From the NCBI RefSeq assembly GCF_001274895.1, contig NZ_CP006841.1, positions 1,922,001 through 1,986,000 on the forward strand: a stretch of DNA of 64,000 nucleotides, read 5' to 3'. The translations under genes were made by a program, and so were the position numbers. This DNA comes from Corynebacterium lactis RW2-5. Lineage in GTDB: Bacteria; Actinomycetota; Actinomycetes; Mycobacteriales; Mycobacteriaceae. Below are positions 1 through 10,021 of this stretch, piece after piece; the first letter of the stretch is position 1; the number at the start of each line of letters is the position of its first letter. The notes beneath the pieces were generated by a model. That model searched no databases. It was not told where the DNA came from and saw nothing but the letters and a program-made list of their open reading frames with translations.

Positions 1-216
1 GTGGACGACGCCGCGCACCGGGTGGCGTGTGGTCTCCGGCTGGTTAGCGGTGATCGCAATCTTCTCCCCCACCAGCGCGTTCGTCAGCGTCGACTTGCCG
101 GTGTTCGGCCGTCCCACAATGGAGACGAACCCCGAGCGGAAGCCCTCGGGGGCAGAGTAATCGTCGGCCTCGCCGCCCATTCCGGCGGCCGACAGCATGT
201 CATCAAGGTTGCCCAT
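1..216 (-). CDS. era: GTPase Era, N-terminal 72 residues (runs off the window)
   Basis: Era is a GTPase that binds 16S rRNA and assists late 30S ribosome assembly. The visible part reads MGNLDDML and carries the P-loop GRPNTGKST at residues 35-43, followed by an Era-like switch I (PETTRH near residues 60-65). The KH domain lies beyond position 1. The ATG at 214-216 lies inside the end of corC, which stops at 203-205, so the two genes overlap by 14 bases and are probably translationally coupled. It is the last visible gene of a long minus-strand housekeeping operon. The family call is firm; only the N-terminus is seen. Confidence 0.9.
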   Translation of the reverse strand, partial: MGNLDDMLSAAGMGGEADDYSAPEGFRSGFVSIVGRPNTGKSTLTNALVGEKIAITANQPETTRHPVRGVVH

Positions 217-1534
217 TATTGCTCACTTCTTCCTCGGAAATCTCTTCCGCGGTCGGCTCCACCACCACAGTGGTTACCCTCATACGACCCCGTCGGTCGC
301 GGGCACCCTCGGCAGTAAACTTCAGTCCTGCATATTCTACGTGCGATCCCGGCAGAGGCACGCGTCCCAGCTCGTAGGCGATGAGACCGGAAACAGTGTC
401 GACCTCCTCAGCCAGGTCATCGTCGAATTCGATGATTCGGTCGTGCGCTTCATCGTAGAGCTCCGCCAACTCGCCGAGGCTCAGACGACCGATGACGCGG
501 TAAGCCCCCTGACCCAGCGGCTCAATTGGGGCCTGCTCCGCGGCATCGTACTCGTCGGCAATCTCGCCGACGATCTCCTCCAGGATGTCCTCGATGGAGA
601 TTAGCCCCGCCACGGAGCCGTACTCGTCGATAAGAACTGCGATGTGGTTGCGGTTGCGCTGCATCTCGTCGAGCAGGTCGTCGAGAGGCTTGGAATCGGG
701 CACGAACACTGACGGGCGCATGACCTCCGAGACACCGACGCCGCGGCCGCCGTCGGTACGCGCGTAAGTGCGCGCCACAATGTCTTTTAGGTAGACCACA
801 CCGACAATGTCCTCGACACTGTCCCCAATGACCGGAATGCGCGAATGGCCCGAGCGCACGCACAGGGTGACCGCCTGGCCGCAGTGCTTGTCCGACTCGA
901 TCCACACCATCTCCGGGCGCGGCACCATCACAGCGCGTGCCGACGTCTCCGCCAGGTCAAAAACGGACTGGATCATCCGGCGTTCGTCGTGCTCGACGAT
1001 TCCCTTCTCCTGGGCGATGTCGACCATCTCGCGCAGCTCCACTTCGGTGGCGAAGGGGCCATCGCGGAAACCGCCTCCCGGCGTGATGATGTTGCCCAGC
1101 CAGATGAGAATCTTCTCGAGCGGGCGCAACACCTTCGCTAAAAAGCCCAGTACAACAGCGCTGCCCAGTGAAATGGAGTAAGGATTCTTCCGACCCAAGG
1201 TGCGGGAGAAAACCCCAAGAACCAGAAATGTAAAGAGGGACAGCACGCCGACGGCTGCTGCAATCGCCCACTCCTGAGGGGCGAAGAGCTGCAGGCACAA
1301 CGCCGCGATGGCGACCGCACCGCTGGATTCGCAGAGGGTACGCAGGATGACCAGGACGTTGACGTGCCTTGCCCGGTTGTCGACGACCTTCAGCAGCGCG
1401 CCGGCACCGGCAACCTCGTCGCGCTGCAGCTCCGCCACACGCGCCCTGGAGATGGCGGACACCGCGGTCTCGACAGTGTTGAGAGCTCCGGCTCCCAGCA
1501 TGGCTAAGACCGCGATGAGCGCTAGGGGAATCAT
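203..1534 (-). CDS. corC: CorC/HlyC-family membrane protein (CNNM domain, CBS pair, CorC domain)
   Basis: A 443-residue membrane protein of the CorC/CNNM family, often linked to Mg2+ or Co2+ efflux and historically called hemolysin-like. Several hydrophobic segments fill the first 150 residues (DUF21/CNNM transmembrane domain). A cytosolic CBS pair follows at roughly 200-325, with the typical IAVLIDEYG and [16 protein letters not shown], then a C-terminal CorC_HlyC domain at about 345-430. The ATG overlaps the ybeY stop by an ATGA-type junction (1531-1534), and the 3' end overlaps era by 14 bases. Transport substrate cannot be read from sequence. Confidence 0.9.
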   Translation of the reverse strand: MIPLALIAVLAMLGAGALNTVETAVSAISRARVAELQRDEVAGAGALLKVVDNRARHVNVLVILRTLCESSGAVAIAALCLQLFAPQEWAIAAAVGVLSLFTFLVLGVFSRTLGRKNPYSISLGSAVVLGFLAKVLRPLEKILIWLGNIITPGGGFRDGPFATEVELREMVDIAQEKGIVEHDERRMIQSVFDLAETSARAVMVPRPEMVWIESDKHCGQAVTLCVRSGHSRIPVIGDSVEDIVGVVYLKDIVARTYARTDGGRGVGVSEVMRPSVFVPDSKPLDDLLDEMQRNRNHIAVLIDEYGSVAGLISIEDILEEIVGEIADEYDAAEQAPIEPLGQGAYRVIGRLSLGELAELYDEAHDRIIEFDDDLAEEVDTVSGLIAYELGRVPLPGSHVEYAGLKFTAEGARDRRGRMRVTTVVVEPTAEEISEEEVSNNGQP

Positions 1535-2064
1535 CGCTCGTTAGAGCGCTCTGGGAACGCGTTCGGAGTGATCGGCTTGGCGCTAAAGCTCACACCGCGG
1601 CGGTCAATATCGTCGTACCAGTCGGCCAGCAGACCGTTCTGGAGGGAGAACATCTGACGCTCCTCCTCCGCCGTGACGTGGTCGTACCCCAGCAGGTGAA
1701 GCACGCCGTGCACCGTCAGAAGAACCAGCTCGTGACTGAGTGGGTGGCCCGAGCGCTCCGCCTGGCCTGCGGCGAACTCCGGGCACAACACGATATCGCC
1801 GAGCATGGACGGACCCGGATCCGCGGCATCCGGCCTGCCTGATCCCGGTGTCAGCTCGTCCATGGGAAAGCTCATTACATCGGTGGGGCCCGGAAGATCC
1901 AGCCAGCGGACGTGCAGGTCCTCTATGGTCTTCAGGTCCACGATATGGATGCTCAGCTCGGCGGCGGGGTGAACGTCCATGCGCCCCAGCGCGTAGCGCG
2001 CTACGTCGATGAGGGACTCCTCGTTGACGCCCTGCCCCGACTCGTTAAAAACCTCGATGCTCAT
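1531..2064 (-). CDS. ybeY: Endoribonuclease YbeY (rRNA maturation factor)
   Basis: YbeY is a single-metal endoribonuclease in 16S rRNA 3'-end maturation and ribosome quality control. The zinc signature [11 protein letters not shown] (HxxxHxxGYDH) is intact. I chose the ATG at 2062-2064 ([10 protein letters not shown]), which matches the usual corynebacterial N-terminus; a GTG at 2074-2076 overlapping the phoH stop and preceded by AAGGA would add four residues (MRRE). The gene lies between phoH and corC with overlapping junctions, so the three are one transcriptional unit. Confidence 0.92.
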   Translation of the reverse strand: MSIEVFNESGQGVNEESLIDVARYALGRMDVHPAAELSIHIVDLKTIEDLHVRWLDLPGPTDVMSFPMDELTPGSGRPDAADPGPSMLGDIVLCPEFAAGQAERSGHPLSHELVLLTVHGVLHLLGYDHVTAEEERQMFSLQNGLLADWYDDIDRRGVSFSAKPITPNAFPERSNER

Positions 2065-2072
2065 CTCTCGCC

Positions 2073-3092
2073 TCACGCGTCCTTGAAATTCTTGACCTTG
2101 TTCTTTCCCTGCTCGATGCCTTCCTCGTAGGCGTCGAAGTCGTCGTAAGCCTCCACGATTGCGGTGACCAGCGGATTGCGGACCACGTCGGAGGAGGTCA
2201 ACGACGGGAAGGCGATACCGGGCACGCCGCGCAGAACCTCACGGGCCACGGCCAATCCCGATTTCTGGCCGCGCGGCAAATCCACCTGGCTGGCATCGCC
2301 GGTAATGACCATCTTGGAGCCGAAGCCGAGGCGGGTTAGGAACATCTTCATCTGGGCAGGTGTGGTGTTCTGTGCCTCATCCAGAATTATGAATGCGTTG
2401 TTGAGCGTGCGGCCGCGCATGTAGGCCAGCGGAGCCACCTCGACCACACCGGTTTCCATCAGCTTCGGAATGAGGTCCGGCTCCAGCATCTCGCGCATGG
2501 CATCGTGCAGCGGGCGCAGATAGGGGTCAATCTTCTCGTGCAGAGTGCCCGGCAGGAAGCCGAGGTTCTCGCCGGCCTCCACCGCGGGACGGGTCAGGAT
2601 GATTCGCTCTACCTGCTTGTCCTTCAGAGCAGCCACTGCCTTCGCCATCGCCAGGAAGGTCTTGCCAGTTCCTGCGGGGCCGACGCCGAACACCACGTTG
2701 AAGCGGTCGATTGCATCGACATATTCCTTTTGCCCCTCGGTCTTGGCACGCACCGTCTTACCCCGATGAGTGATGATGCCGCTGCCGAGAACGTCACTAG
2801 CTGATTTCTCGCCACGATCGACGATGCCCACAGCGCGGCGCACCGAGTCCAGTGACAGCTCGTGCCCACGCCGCGCCATCGACTCCAGTTCCTTGAAGGC
2901 TCGGGTGGCCAGCGAAACCTCCGACGGCGAGCCCTTGATTGTCACCACCCCGCCACGGACGTGAACGTCCGCGGCGAGAAGGCTCTCCAGCAGGCGCAGG
3001 TTTTGGTCGGCATGACCCACCACGACCGGGGCCAACTCGTCATCGAGTTCCACTACAGCGGTCGTGCGGGCATTCACAGAAAATTTTGTCAT
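2073..3092 (-). CDS. phoH: PhoH-family ATPase
   Basis: A 339-residue cytoplasmic P-loop ATPase of the PhoH/PhoL family, related to the helicase-like half of PhoH2 and usually found beside ybeY. Walker A is GPAGTGKT and Walker B is IILDEAQNT; the motif sequence [18 protein letters not shown] is typical. The exact role is poorly established in the family; association with ybeY suggests RNA metabolism. The ATG at 3090-3092 lies 12 bases after the rsmE stop, and its own stop (2073-2075) abuts the possible upstream ybeY start. Confidence 0.92.
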   Translation of the reverse strand: MTKFSVNARTTAVVELDDELAPVVVGHADQNLRLLESLLAADVHVRGGVVTIKGSPSEVSLATRAFKELESMARRGHELSLDSVRRAVGIVDRGEKSASDVLGSGIITHRGKTVRAKTEGQKEYVDAIDRFNVVFGVGPAGTGKTFLAMAKAVAALKDKQVERIILTRPAVEAGENLGFLPGTLHEKIDPYLRPLHDAMREMLEPDLIPKLMETGVVEVAPLAYMRGRTLNNAFIILDEAQNTTPAQMKMFLTRLGFGSKMVITGDASQVDLPRGQKSGLAVAREVLRGVPGIAFPSLTSSDVVRNPLVTAIVEAYDDFDAYEEGIEQGKNKVKNFKDA

Positions 3093-3104
3093 TACTCGCC
3101 TATC

Positions 3105-3866
3105 TTAACGGTCCCACCGGCCGGTCAGCGGACCGAGAGCATTAAGCGCTGCAGCACCTGCCAGGGCGCTGCGCAGCACTGTCGGCCCCAGCACCACTGA
3201 TTCGGCCCCTGCCTCGCGGAAGATCTCCACCTCCTGAGGGCTCACGCCGCCTTCCGGACCGACGATGAACACAACGCGGCGAGCCCCCTTAGCCTGCTCG
3301 GCAAACCGCGCAAAGGAGGCCGTTTCCTCCTCGTGGAGCACCGCTGCCACCCCGCCCTCGGCGACAACCGAGGAAATCAACTGCACTACCTCGGCCGTCG
3401 AATGCAGCGGCGCCACCGGCGGGATCCATGCGCGCCTGGCCTGCTTCGCGGCCTCGCGTGCTGCGGCTTGCCACTTGGCGCGGGCCTTATCTGCTTTAGC
3501 TGCTCCGTTCCACTTGGCCACGCAGTTAATTGCGGCCCAGGGAATGACCTCGTCCACGCCGGACTCTGTCATTAGGTCCACGGCCAGCTCTGCTCGGTCC
3601 GACTTCGGCAGCGCCTGCACCACGGTCACGTGCGGCAGAGGCCGCCCGCGATGCTCCGCCGCATCCACCCGGATGTGGACCTCGCGCGGATCGACGTGCA
3701 TCAACACACCACGAACGACCAGGTCCGCCCCGTTCGCCAGCAGAATTTCGGCGCCCTCCTTCAGTCGGCGCACACTGACATGCTTGGCCTCAGCGCCGCG
3801 GATGACGACGATCTCGCCAACCGTAGGCAGCTCCACGAAGTCACCGAGGAATACAGGCAGACTCAT
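3105..3866 (-). CDS. rsmE: 16S rRNA (uracil-1498-N3)-methyltransferase RsmE
   Basis: A SPOUT-class methyltransferase that methylates N3 of U1498 in 16S rRNA using S-adenosylmethionine. The N-terminal PUA-like domain is followed by the knotted SAM-binding region with VFIVGPEGGVSPQE and the terminal VVLGPTVLRSALAGAAALNAL. The 253-residue length fits the family. The usual LRTETA motif reads LRSALA here, a conservative divergence near the knot. It lies between dnaJ (45-base gap) and phoH in the same operon. Confidence 0.88.
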   Translation of the reverse strand: MSLPVFLGDFVELPTVGEIVVIRGAEAKHVSVRRLKEGAEILLANGADLVVRGVLMHVDPREVHIRVDAAEHRGRPLPHVTVVQALPKSDRAELAVDLMTESGVDEVIPWAAINCVAKWNGAAKADKARAKWQAAAREAAKQARRAWIPPVAPLHSTAEVVQLISSVVAEGGVAAVLHEEETASFARFAEQAKGARRVVFIVGPEGGVSPQEVEIFREAGAESVVLGPTVLRSALAGAAALNALGPLTGRWDR

Positions 3867-3910
3867 TTTTCGCTCACCCGCAGTCGCACTCGCAGTCGCA
3901 CCCGGCTTAC

Positions 3911-5041
3911 CTAGCGCCGACGGAAGCGCGAGAAGAAACCGCGCCCCTCGGCCGCATCAGCGACCTTGGCGTCGTCACTACGGTGGTCACGCAGCTCTTC
4001 CAGAAGCTCGCGCGATCGACGGTCCAGCTTCGTGGGCACGGAAACGTGGACGTGCGCGACCAGGTCGCCGTTGCCCTCACCACGCAAGTGCGGCATGCCC
4101 TTGCCCTCGACGCGAATCTCCTGCGCGGGCTGGGTACCCGGATCGACGGTCAGCGTCATCGGCTCGCCGAGCAGGTCCTCGACCTCGAAGTCCGTGCCCA
4201 GTGCGGCGTCAGCCATCGGAACCGAAACGTTCAGGTGCAGGTCATCGCCCTCGCGCTGGTAGACCGGGTGCGTGTCCATCTGGACCTCGACGTAGAGGTC
4301 GCCGGAGGGGCCGCCTCCGGGTCCGACCTCGCCCTGGCCGGCCATGCGGATGCGCATGCCGTCGGAGATGCCGGCCGGCACGTTCACGGTCAGGTCGCGA
4401 CGAGCGCGGACGCGGCCGTCTCCACCGCAGTTGTCGCACGGATCCGGGATAATCTCACCGGTGCCCTGACAGGTCGGGCACGGCCGCGAGGTCATCACAT
4501 TGCCCAGGAAGGAACGCTGGACCTGCTGAATCTCGCCCGTACCGTTACATGTGCCACAGACCTGCGGCTTCGACTTGGACTTGGAGCCGGTGCCCTCACA
4601 CACGTCACAGAGCACGGCAGTGTCCACCGTGATGGACTTGCGCACACCGGTAAAGGCCTCGTCGAGACCCAGGGAGATGCGCAGTAGAGCGTCGGCGCCC
4701 GGCTGCACGCGGGAGCGACGCTGGCGGCCGCCACCCTGACCGCCGAAGAAGGCCTCGAAGACATCGCCCAGGCCACCGCCGCCAAAGCCACCGAAGCCGC
4801 CACCCGGCATTCCGCCGGCAGGATCCATTGGGTCGCCGCCCATGTCAACGATGCGGCGCTTCTCCGGATCTAGCAGCACCTCGTTGGCCTGGGAAGCCTC
4901 GCGGAACTTCTCCGCCGCTTCCTCATCATCCGGGTTACGGTCCGGGTGGTACTTTAGCGCTAGCTTTCGGTACGCCTTCTTAATGTCAGCGTCCGTGGCG
5001 TCCTTGTCCACTCCGAGGATGCCGTAATAGTCGCGTGCCAA
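3911..5041 (-). CDS. dnaJ: Molecular chaperone DnaJ
   Basis: Full-length type I DnaJ (376 residues), co-chaperone of DnaK that delivers unfolded clients and stimulates ATP hydrolysis. It has an N-terminal J domain with HPD ([13 protein letters not shown]), a Gly/Phe-rich linker around residues 75-105, four CxxCxGxG zinc motifs ([32 protein letters not shown]) and a C-terminal substrate domain. It starts two bases after hrcA ends, so it is probably the second DnaJ (DnaJ2 type) that actinobacteria pair with hrcA away from the dnaK locus; that last point is inference. Confidence 0.95.
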   Translation of the reverse strand: MARDYYGILGVDKDATDADIKKAYRKLALKYHPDRNPDDEEAAEKFREASQANEVLLDPEKRRIVDMGGDPMDPAGGMPGGGFGGFGGGGLGDVFEAFFGGQGGGRQRRSRVQPGADALLRISLGLDEAFTGVRKSITVDTAVLCDVCEGTGSKSKSKPQVCGTCNGTGEIQQVQRSFLGNVMTSRPCPTCQGTGEIIPDPCDNCGGDGRVRARRDLTVNVPAGISDGMRIRMAGQGEVGPGGGPSGDLYVEVQMDTHPVYQREGDDLHLNVSVPMADAALGTDFEVEDLLGEPMTLTVDPGTQPAQEIRVEGKGMPHLRGEGNGDLVAHVHVSVPTKLDRRSRELLEELRDHRSDDAKVADAAEGRGFFSRFRRR

Positions 5042-5043
5042 CT

Positions 5044-6081
5044 TTAGCTACTTCCTTTCAATACCCGACCGACGTACTGTGCAACAGCTGCGACCGAGGA
5101 AATTGTTCCCGGATAATCCATATACGTAGGGCCCACCACACCCATACCGCCCAGAATCTCTCCCCCGGCGCCATAGCCGGTCGAGACCACTGAGGTTCCC
5201 CGAAGCTCCTCGTCCTCGTTTTCCTCGCCGATGGAAACCTGGACTCGGTGCAGGTCCTGCGCAGCAGACAATAGCTTCAGCACAACAACCTGCTCCTCCA
5301 GGGCCTCAAGGACCACAGGCAGCGTGGAAGGCAAGCGACCGTGGATATTACCACGCGTCAGATTTGACGCACCCGAGAGGATGAGCCTGTCGTTGGGCCG
5401 CTCAATCAGAGACTCCACCAGTACCGTCGAGCAGCGGATGATAACGTCGCGCAGATTCCTCGGCGCATTGACCGCTAGGTCGGCTATGGCAATCGAGGCG
5501 TCGGAAAGCGTCTGCCCGCCCATCGCGCGGTTGAGGTGTTCCCTTAGCTGCGGCACCGCGTCCGGGTCTAGCGGTGCAGCCAGCTCCACGTTGCGCTGCT
5601 CCACGCGGCCGGTGTCGGTGATGACTACCAGTAGCAGGCGAACGTCCGCCAGCTGCACGACCTCGCAGTGGCGCACGCGGGAGACCTGCAGAGTCGGCAC
5701 CTGCACGACCGCCACCTGACGCGTTAGCTGGCTGAGCAACTGCACGCTGCGCCTCAGCACGTCCTCCAGGTCGACACCGCCCTCCAGAAACTCCAGGATT
5801 GCGCGGTGCTCGGCCCGCGACAGCGGCTTGATCTGCGAGATATTGTCCACAAATCGGCGGTAGCCCTTCTCCGTAGGGATGCGCCCGGAGGAGGCGTGCT
5901 CCTGTTCGATGTAGCCCTCGGCCTCGAGAACCGCCATGTCGTTTCGAATCGTCGCAGACGAAACTCCGAGGTCGTGCCGCTCCACCAGAGCTTTCGACCC
6001 CACCGGCTCCTGGGAGGACACATAGTCCGTCACAATCGCCCGGAGAACTTCCTGCCTGCGCTTATCCGTCTGACTAGACAT
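5044..6081 (-). CDS. hrcA: Heat-inducible transcription repressor HrcA
   Basis: HrcA represses chaperone operons by binding CIRCE inverted repeats. The 345-residue protein has an N-terminal winged helix (residues about 1-70; [20 protein letters not shown], then [11 protein letters not shown], a hallmark of the family) and a C-terminal GAF-like dimerisation region. It starts nine bases after the hemW stop. I found no CIRCE element (TTAGCACTC-N9-GAGTGCTAA) in the window, so its targets probably lie elsewhere. Confidence 0.94.
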   Translation of the reverse strand: MSSQTDKRRQEVLRAIVTDYVSSQEPVGSKALVERHDLGVSSATIRNDMAVLEAEGYIEQEHASSGRIPTEKGYRRFVDNISQIKPLSRAEHRAILEFLEGGVDLEDVLRRSVQLLSQLTRQVAVVQVPTLQVSRVRHCEVVQLADVRLLLVVITDTGRVEQRNVELAAPLDPDAVPQLREHLNRAMGGQTLSDASIAIADLAVNAPRNLRDVIIRCSTVLVESLIERPNDRLILSGASNLTRGNIHGRLPSTLPVVLEALEEQVVVLKLLSAAQDLHRVQVSIGEENEDEELRGTSVVSTGYGAGGEILGGMGVVGPTYMDYPGTISSVAAVAQYVGRVLKGSS

Positions 6082-6090
6082 GCGGATAGC

Positions 6091-7221
6091 TTAGCTAAGG
6101 ATGTCGACTATAATCGCGTCCGCCAGCAGACGCCCGCGATCTGTCAGCCGCACGCGCCCGCCATCGAAGACCAGCATGCCCTCATCTGCTTGCCGACGCG
6201 CCCGACGTCGCTCCTCCTCATGCAGCAGGGCGACATCAATGCCCTCGGACAGTCGCAGGCCTAGCATGATTTTCTCGACATGCCGGTCCTCATCGGTCAG
6301 CGTTTCCGAGTCCTTGATGGGAAGCTCGCCCGCCGAGACGGTGGCCGAGTAACGAGCCGGATGCTTGACATTGTGGAAGCGGCGGCCGTCGACGTGCGAA
6401 TGAGCGCCGGGGCCTGCACCCCACCAGTTGCCGTCGCGCCAGTAGACCAGGTTGTGGCGGCAGGCCCCACCTGGTCGCGCCCAGTTCGACACCTCGTACC
6501 AGGAAAAACCGGCCTGGGAAAGCGCCGAGTCAATGCGTTCGTAGCGGTCGGCAAGGTCGTCGTCGTCCGGCATCGGCAGCTCGCCGCGGCGAACCTTGCG
6601 GGCAATGGCGGTGCCCTGCTCGACTATCAGCGAGTAGGCCGAGACATGGTCAACCTCGGTGTCCAGCACGGCGGCAAGCGTGGTGTCCAGGTCCGCCATG
6701 GACTCGCCCGGAGTGCCGTAGATTACGTCCAGGTTGATGTGCTCGAAACCCGCAGCCCGAGCCTCCGCAACCGCAGCGGCGGGGCGCCCCGGGGTGTGGG
6801 TCCGGTCCAGCGTCGCGAGCACGTGTGGCACCGCGGACTGCATGCCCAGGCTGACACGGGTGAAGCCCGCATCGAGAATTCCCTCGAAGAATTCCGGCGA
6901 GGTGGACTCCGGGTTGGACTCGGTCGTCACCTCGGCGCCGTCGGCAAGCCCGAAGCTGTTGCGGACGCCATCGAGGAGCCTGCGCAGGCCGTCCGCCCCG
7001 AGCAGCGAGGGGGTGCCGCCCCCGACGAAAACGGTGTCGGCGGGGCGGGCCGAGCCCGGATCGGACGCGACGGCCATCTCCAACTCGCGGATGATTGCGT
7101 CGAGGTAGTCGCCCTGAGAGGCGCCAGGGCCGAGCTGACCCGCAGTGTAGGTGTTGAAGTCGCAGTACCCGCACCTCGTGGCGCAGAAGGGCACGTGCAG
7201 GTAAACGCCGAAGGAATCCAC
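6091..7221 (-). CDS. hemW: Radical SAM heme chaperone HemW (coproporphyrinogen III oxidase-like)
   Basis: HemW is a radical SAM protein that binds and transfers heme; it resembles HemN but is not itself the oxidase. The [4Fe-4S] motif is CATRCGYC in HVPFCATRCGYCDF, followed by FVGGGTPSLL and the HemN C-terminal domain. The open frame extends upstream to 7377, but that part overlaps the preceding gene and is unlike HemW. I chose the GTG at 7219-7221 (VDSFGVYLHVPF), 11 bases after the upstream stop, giving 376 residues. Confidence 0.9.
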   Translation of the reverse strand: MDSFGVYLHVPFCATRCGYCDFNTYTAGQLGPGASQGDYLDAIIRELEMAVASDPGSARPADTVFVGGGTPSLLGADGLRRLLDGVRNSFGLADGAEVTTESNPESTSPEFFEGILDAGFTRVSLGMQSAVPHVLATLDRTHTPGRPAAAVAEARAAGFEHINLDVIYGTPGESMADLDTTLAAVLDTEVDHVSAYSLIVEQGTAIARKVRRGELPMPDDDDLADRYERIDSALSQAGFSWYEVSNWARPGGACRHNLVYWRDGNWWGAGPGAHSHVDGRRFHNVKHPARYSATVSAGELPIKDSETLTDEDRHVEKIMLGLRLSEGIDVALLHEEERRRARRQADEGMLVFDGGRVRLTDRGRLLADAIIVDILS

Positions 7222-7232
7222 GGAGAAAAACT

Positions 7233-7919
7233 CTACGCGTGCTCGAGCTGCCGACGGCGCTTGACGCGGCGCACAATCTCGTCGATGCGGGCGCGCTCCA
7301 TGAGAAACTCCGGAGGCCTGCGCCCCCGCAGAGCCTTTGCGACGGCCGGATGCGTCTCCGGAACCGCGACGCACCATGCGGCAGCAGCGGCGAGTGCCTG
7401 CCGCCCGGACTGCGCATAGAGCTGGGACAGCGCGACGCAGCCGAGCTTTTCCACGCCTCGGATGTTTTCAGCGGAGACCCAGTCGGCGAGCTCCTCGAGG
7501 TAGGCGGCGACGGCGTCGGAACGCGCGATCATCGCTTGAGTGACAGTGGGAAGCGCGACCGGGTGCTCGATTGGGGCTGGGATCAGCGACAGGGATTGCA
7601 CGTCGATGGTCTTCGGAGCGTGGCGGGGGTGCGACGAGCCGCCGGCCGAGGCGGTCAGCGTGCCCATGCGACCGGAGCGGATACCCGAGGTGAACGCCTG
7701 GCGGAGACCATCGAGCTCGCCGATGAGCGGGCGGGAATCCTCCACGGCCTCGTCGACGATGTCGGCCAGCTCGAGCACGCACTCATCGACCAACTCACGG
7801 TCGACATCAGCCACGGCCTGCGCAAGGTGCTCGATATGCTCGGCGACCTCGTCCCCGATGTCATAGAGCTCTTGGGTGACTTCGCGCAGGCGCAACCGAG
7901 CATCGAAGTGGTTGACCAT
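7233..7919 (-). CDS. Hypothetical helical protein, first gene of the hemW-era operon
   Basis: I do not recognise this 228-residue protein. It is predicted soluble and mostly helical: an acidic N-terminal half rich in EVAEHIEHLAQAV-type heptads, a short Gly/Ser linker around residues 95-110, and a basic C-terminus ending RRVKRRRQLEHA. No catalytic motif is visible. The ATG at 7917-7919 has an excellent GGAGG seven bases upstream; an earlier start at 7964 is less likely. It heads the operon, so promoter signals for hemW, hrcA and dnaJ may lie upstream of it. Confidence 0.72.
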   Translation of the reverse strand: MVNHFDARLRLREVTQELYDIGDEVAEHIEHLAQAVADVDRELVDECVLELADIVDEAVEDSRPLIGELDGLRQAFTSGIRSGRMGTLTASAGGSSHPRHAPKTIDVQSLSLIPAPIEHPVALPTVTQAMIARSDAVAAYLEELADWVSAENIRGVEKLGCVALSQLYAQSGRQALAAAAAWCVAVPETHPAVAKALRGRRPPEFLMERARIDEIVRRVKRRRQLEHA

Positions 7920-8037
7920 TGCCCCGCCTCCCGAAGAAACATCTAAAAAGAATCTAAAAAACACCAGTGCCCCCTACCTTAAAGCGGCAGGGGGCCAAAG
8001 CGAGGTAACAACACGGTGCCGATGGGCACTGAAAAAT

Positions 8038-9867
8038 TTAGCGGTGGTACAGCGCTTCAATCTCGCGGGAGTAATTATCCATAACGACGTTGCGCTTGAC
8101 CTTCATCGTCGGTGTCAGCTCGCCGCTGTCCTCGGTGAAGTCGTTGTTGAGGATGTGGAACTTCTTAATCGCCTCGGCGTGGGAGACCAGCTCGTTGGCG
8201 GAGTTGACCGCGTCCTGAATCTCGGCGCGCAGGACCGCGGAGGACGCCGCGAGGTCGCGAATCGAGGTGCTCTCGGCGACGTTGTGCTCGACCTTCCACT
8301 TGGCCAGCGCCTCCTCGTCGAGAGTGACCAGGACGGAGACGAACGGGCGGCCATCGCCGATGACAACGGCCTGGGAGACCAGCGGGTGCGCACGCATGCG
8401 ATCTTCCATCGGGCCGGGGGCGACGTTCTTGCCGCCGGCGGTGACGATGAGGTCCTTCTTGCGCCCGGTGATGCGCAGGTGACCGGTCTCGTCGAGCTCT
8501 CCGATATCGCCGGTCTTGAACCAGCCATCTTCGAAGGTGGCCTCGGTGGCTTCCTCGTTCTTCCAATAACGATCGAAGACGACCGGGCCCTTGAGCAGGA
8601 TCTCGCCGTCGTCGGCAATGCGGACGGAGCAGCCGCCAACCGGGCGCCCGACGGTGCCGATGACCTGGTCACCCGGGTGGTTGACCGTGATGGCTGCGGT
8701 GGACTCGGTCAGGCCGTAGCCCTCGTAGACGGTGACGCCCAGGCCGCGGAAGAAGTGGCCGAGGTCGCTGGACATCGCGGAGCCGCCAGAGATGGTGTAC
8801 TGCACGGCCTCGCCCATGGCGGCCTTAATCTTGGAGAACAGCAGCTTGTCGTAGAGCTTCAGGCGCATCTTCAGCGCACGCGAAGGCCCTTCTGGGGTAT
8901 CCAGCGCCTTGGAGTACTCAATCGCGGTGGCCTCGGCGCGCTCGAACAGCGCGATGCCGAAGGCACCCTTTTCCTTCGCGGAGGCGAATGCGGAGTCACG
9001 AACCTTCTCGAACACACGCGGCACACCGAGAATCAGGTGCGGGCGGGAGCGCTGGAACTCCAGGGTCACGGTCTTGGTATCCGACCAGTGCGACTGGGTG
9101 GCGCCGGCAATTATGGAGGCCAGCGACACCGCGTGCGCGAGCACGTGCGCCAGCGGCAGGAAGGTCAGGATGCGGTTGCCCGGACGGGCAATCAGGCCGA
9201 TCTCGTTGGTGAGGATTGCGCGGGCCTCGGCCAGCCAGTTTGAGTGCAGGAGCACGCAGCCCTTCGGTCGGCCCGTGGTGCCGGAGGTGTAGATCACCGA
9301 TGCGATGTCGTCCGCCTTGGTTGCGTCGATACGCTTTTCCACCTCGGCGTCGTCGATATCGCGGCCCTCGTAGCAGATGGTGTCGACTGCGGAGGCGTTA
9401 ATCTCCAGGACGCGACGCAGCTGGGACTCCCCCTCAACGCCGCTGCCCTCGCCTTTAACCACCAGTGGCTTCATGCGGTCGGTGTGCTCGCGGGACTCGG
9501 TGAAGCCGAACACGGCGCCGGAGTTCTCCACGATCCAGCGGATCTGCCCGGAGGAGGAGGAACCGTAGATCGGCACGACGGCCGCACCCGCCATCCAGAT
9601 GCCGGTGTTGAGGAGATTCCACTCGTAGCGGGTCTCACTCAGCAGCGCAACTCGGTCACCCGGCTGGATACCGTTGGCGATCAAGCCCTTAGCCACTGCC
9701 TTGGCCTCGTCGTAGAACTCCTGCGCTGTGACGTTGACCCACTCGAAGTTCTTGGGGCGGCTGAACAGCACGAGCTTCGGGCGCTTGCTCACCAGCTCTC
9801 GCAACGAGGTGATAATTGTCTCTTCCTCGCCGATTACGTACTTAGCCTCAGCAGTGTATTCACGCAT
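8038..9867 (-). CDS. Long-chain fatty-acid-CoA ligase (AMP-forming, FadD type)
   Basis: A 609-residue ANL-superfamily enzyme that activates a fatty acid through an acyl-AMP intermediate to acyl-CoA. The AMP-binding P-loop is YTSGTTGRPKG, with YGLTES and the A8 hinge GWFKTGDIGELD followed by ITGRKKDLIVTAGGKNVAP. Length and motifs match the FadD15-like long-chain group of actinobacteria; chain-length preference is not readable. The ATG at 9865-9867 has AAAGGG upstream. It stands alone and diverges from malQ, with TATAAA in its upstream region (minus strand, near 9900-9905). Confidence 0.9.
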   Translation of the reverse strand: MREYTAEAKYVIGEEETIITSLRELVSKRPKLVLFSRPKNFEWVNVTAQEFYDEAKAVAKGLIANGIQPGDRVALLSETRYEWNLLNTGIWMAGAAVVPIYGSSSSGQIRWIVENSGAVFGFTESREHTDRMKPLVVKGEGSGVEGESQLRRVLEINASAVDTICYEGRDIDDAEVEKRIDATKADDIASVIYTSGTTGRPKGCVLLHSNWLAEARAILTNEIGLIARPGNRILTFLPLAHVLAHAVSLASIIAGATQSHWSDTKTVTLEFQRSRPHLILGVPRVFEKVRDSAFASAKEKGAFGIALFERAEATAIEYSKALDTPEGPSRALKMRLKLYDKLLFSKIKAAMGEAVQYTISGGSAMSSDLGHFFRGLGVTVYEGYGLTESTAAITVNHPGDQVIGTVGRPVGGCSVRIADDGEILLKGPVVFDRYWKNEEATEATFEDGWFKTGDIGELDETGHLRITGRKKDLIVTAGGKNVAPGPMEDRMRAHPLVSQAVVIGDGRPFVSVLVTLDEEALAKWKVEHNVAESTSIRDLAASSAVLRAEIQDAVNSANELVSHAEAIKKFHILNNDFTEDSGELTPTMKVKRNVVMDNYSREIEALYHR

Positions 9868-10008
9868 CGCGCAATTAACCCTTTACTTGTCTACGTTGGT
9901 TTTTATAGCAATCAAGATAGAACATGACTCCGAGCGCCGTTGCGATTTCGGAAACATTTCAATAACAAAGTGACTTGTGCCACCCCTGTCAAAGCTCCGC
10001 GAAACTGG

Positions 10009-10014
10009 CATTAT
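10009..10014 (+). promoter_or_regulatory. Possible -10 box for a leaderless malQ transcript
   Basis: CATTAT ends seven bases before the GTG at 10022. That is the spacing expected if transcription starts at or next to the start codon. The only Shine-Dalgarno-like run, GGAGG at 10016-10020, is one base from the GTG and badly placed for ribosome binding. No convincing -35 is visible. Confidence 0.35.
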
Positions 10015-10021
10015 TGGAGGA

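Noticed and set aside
5044..6100. CIRCE operator near hrcA
   Set aside because: The short CTTAGCTAAG palindrome between hemW and hrcA does not match TTAGCACTC-N9-GAGTGCTAA, and no CIRCE was found elsewhere in the window.
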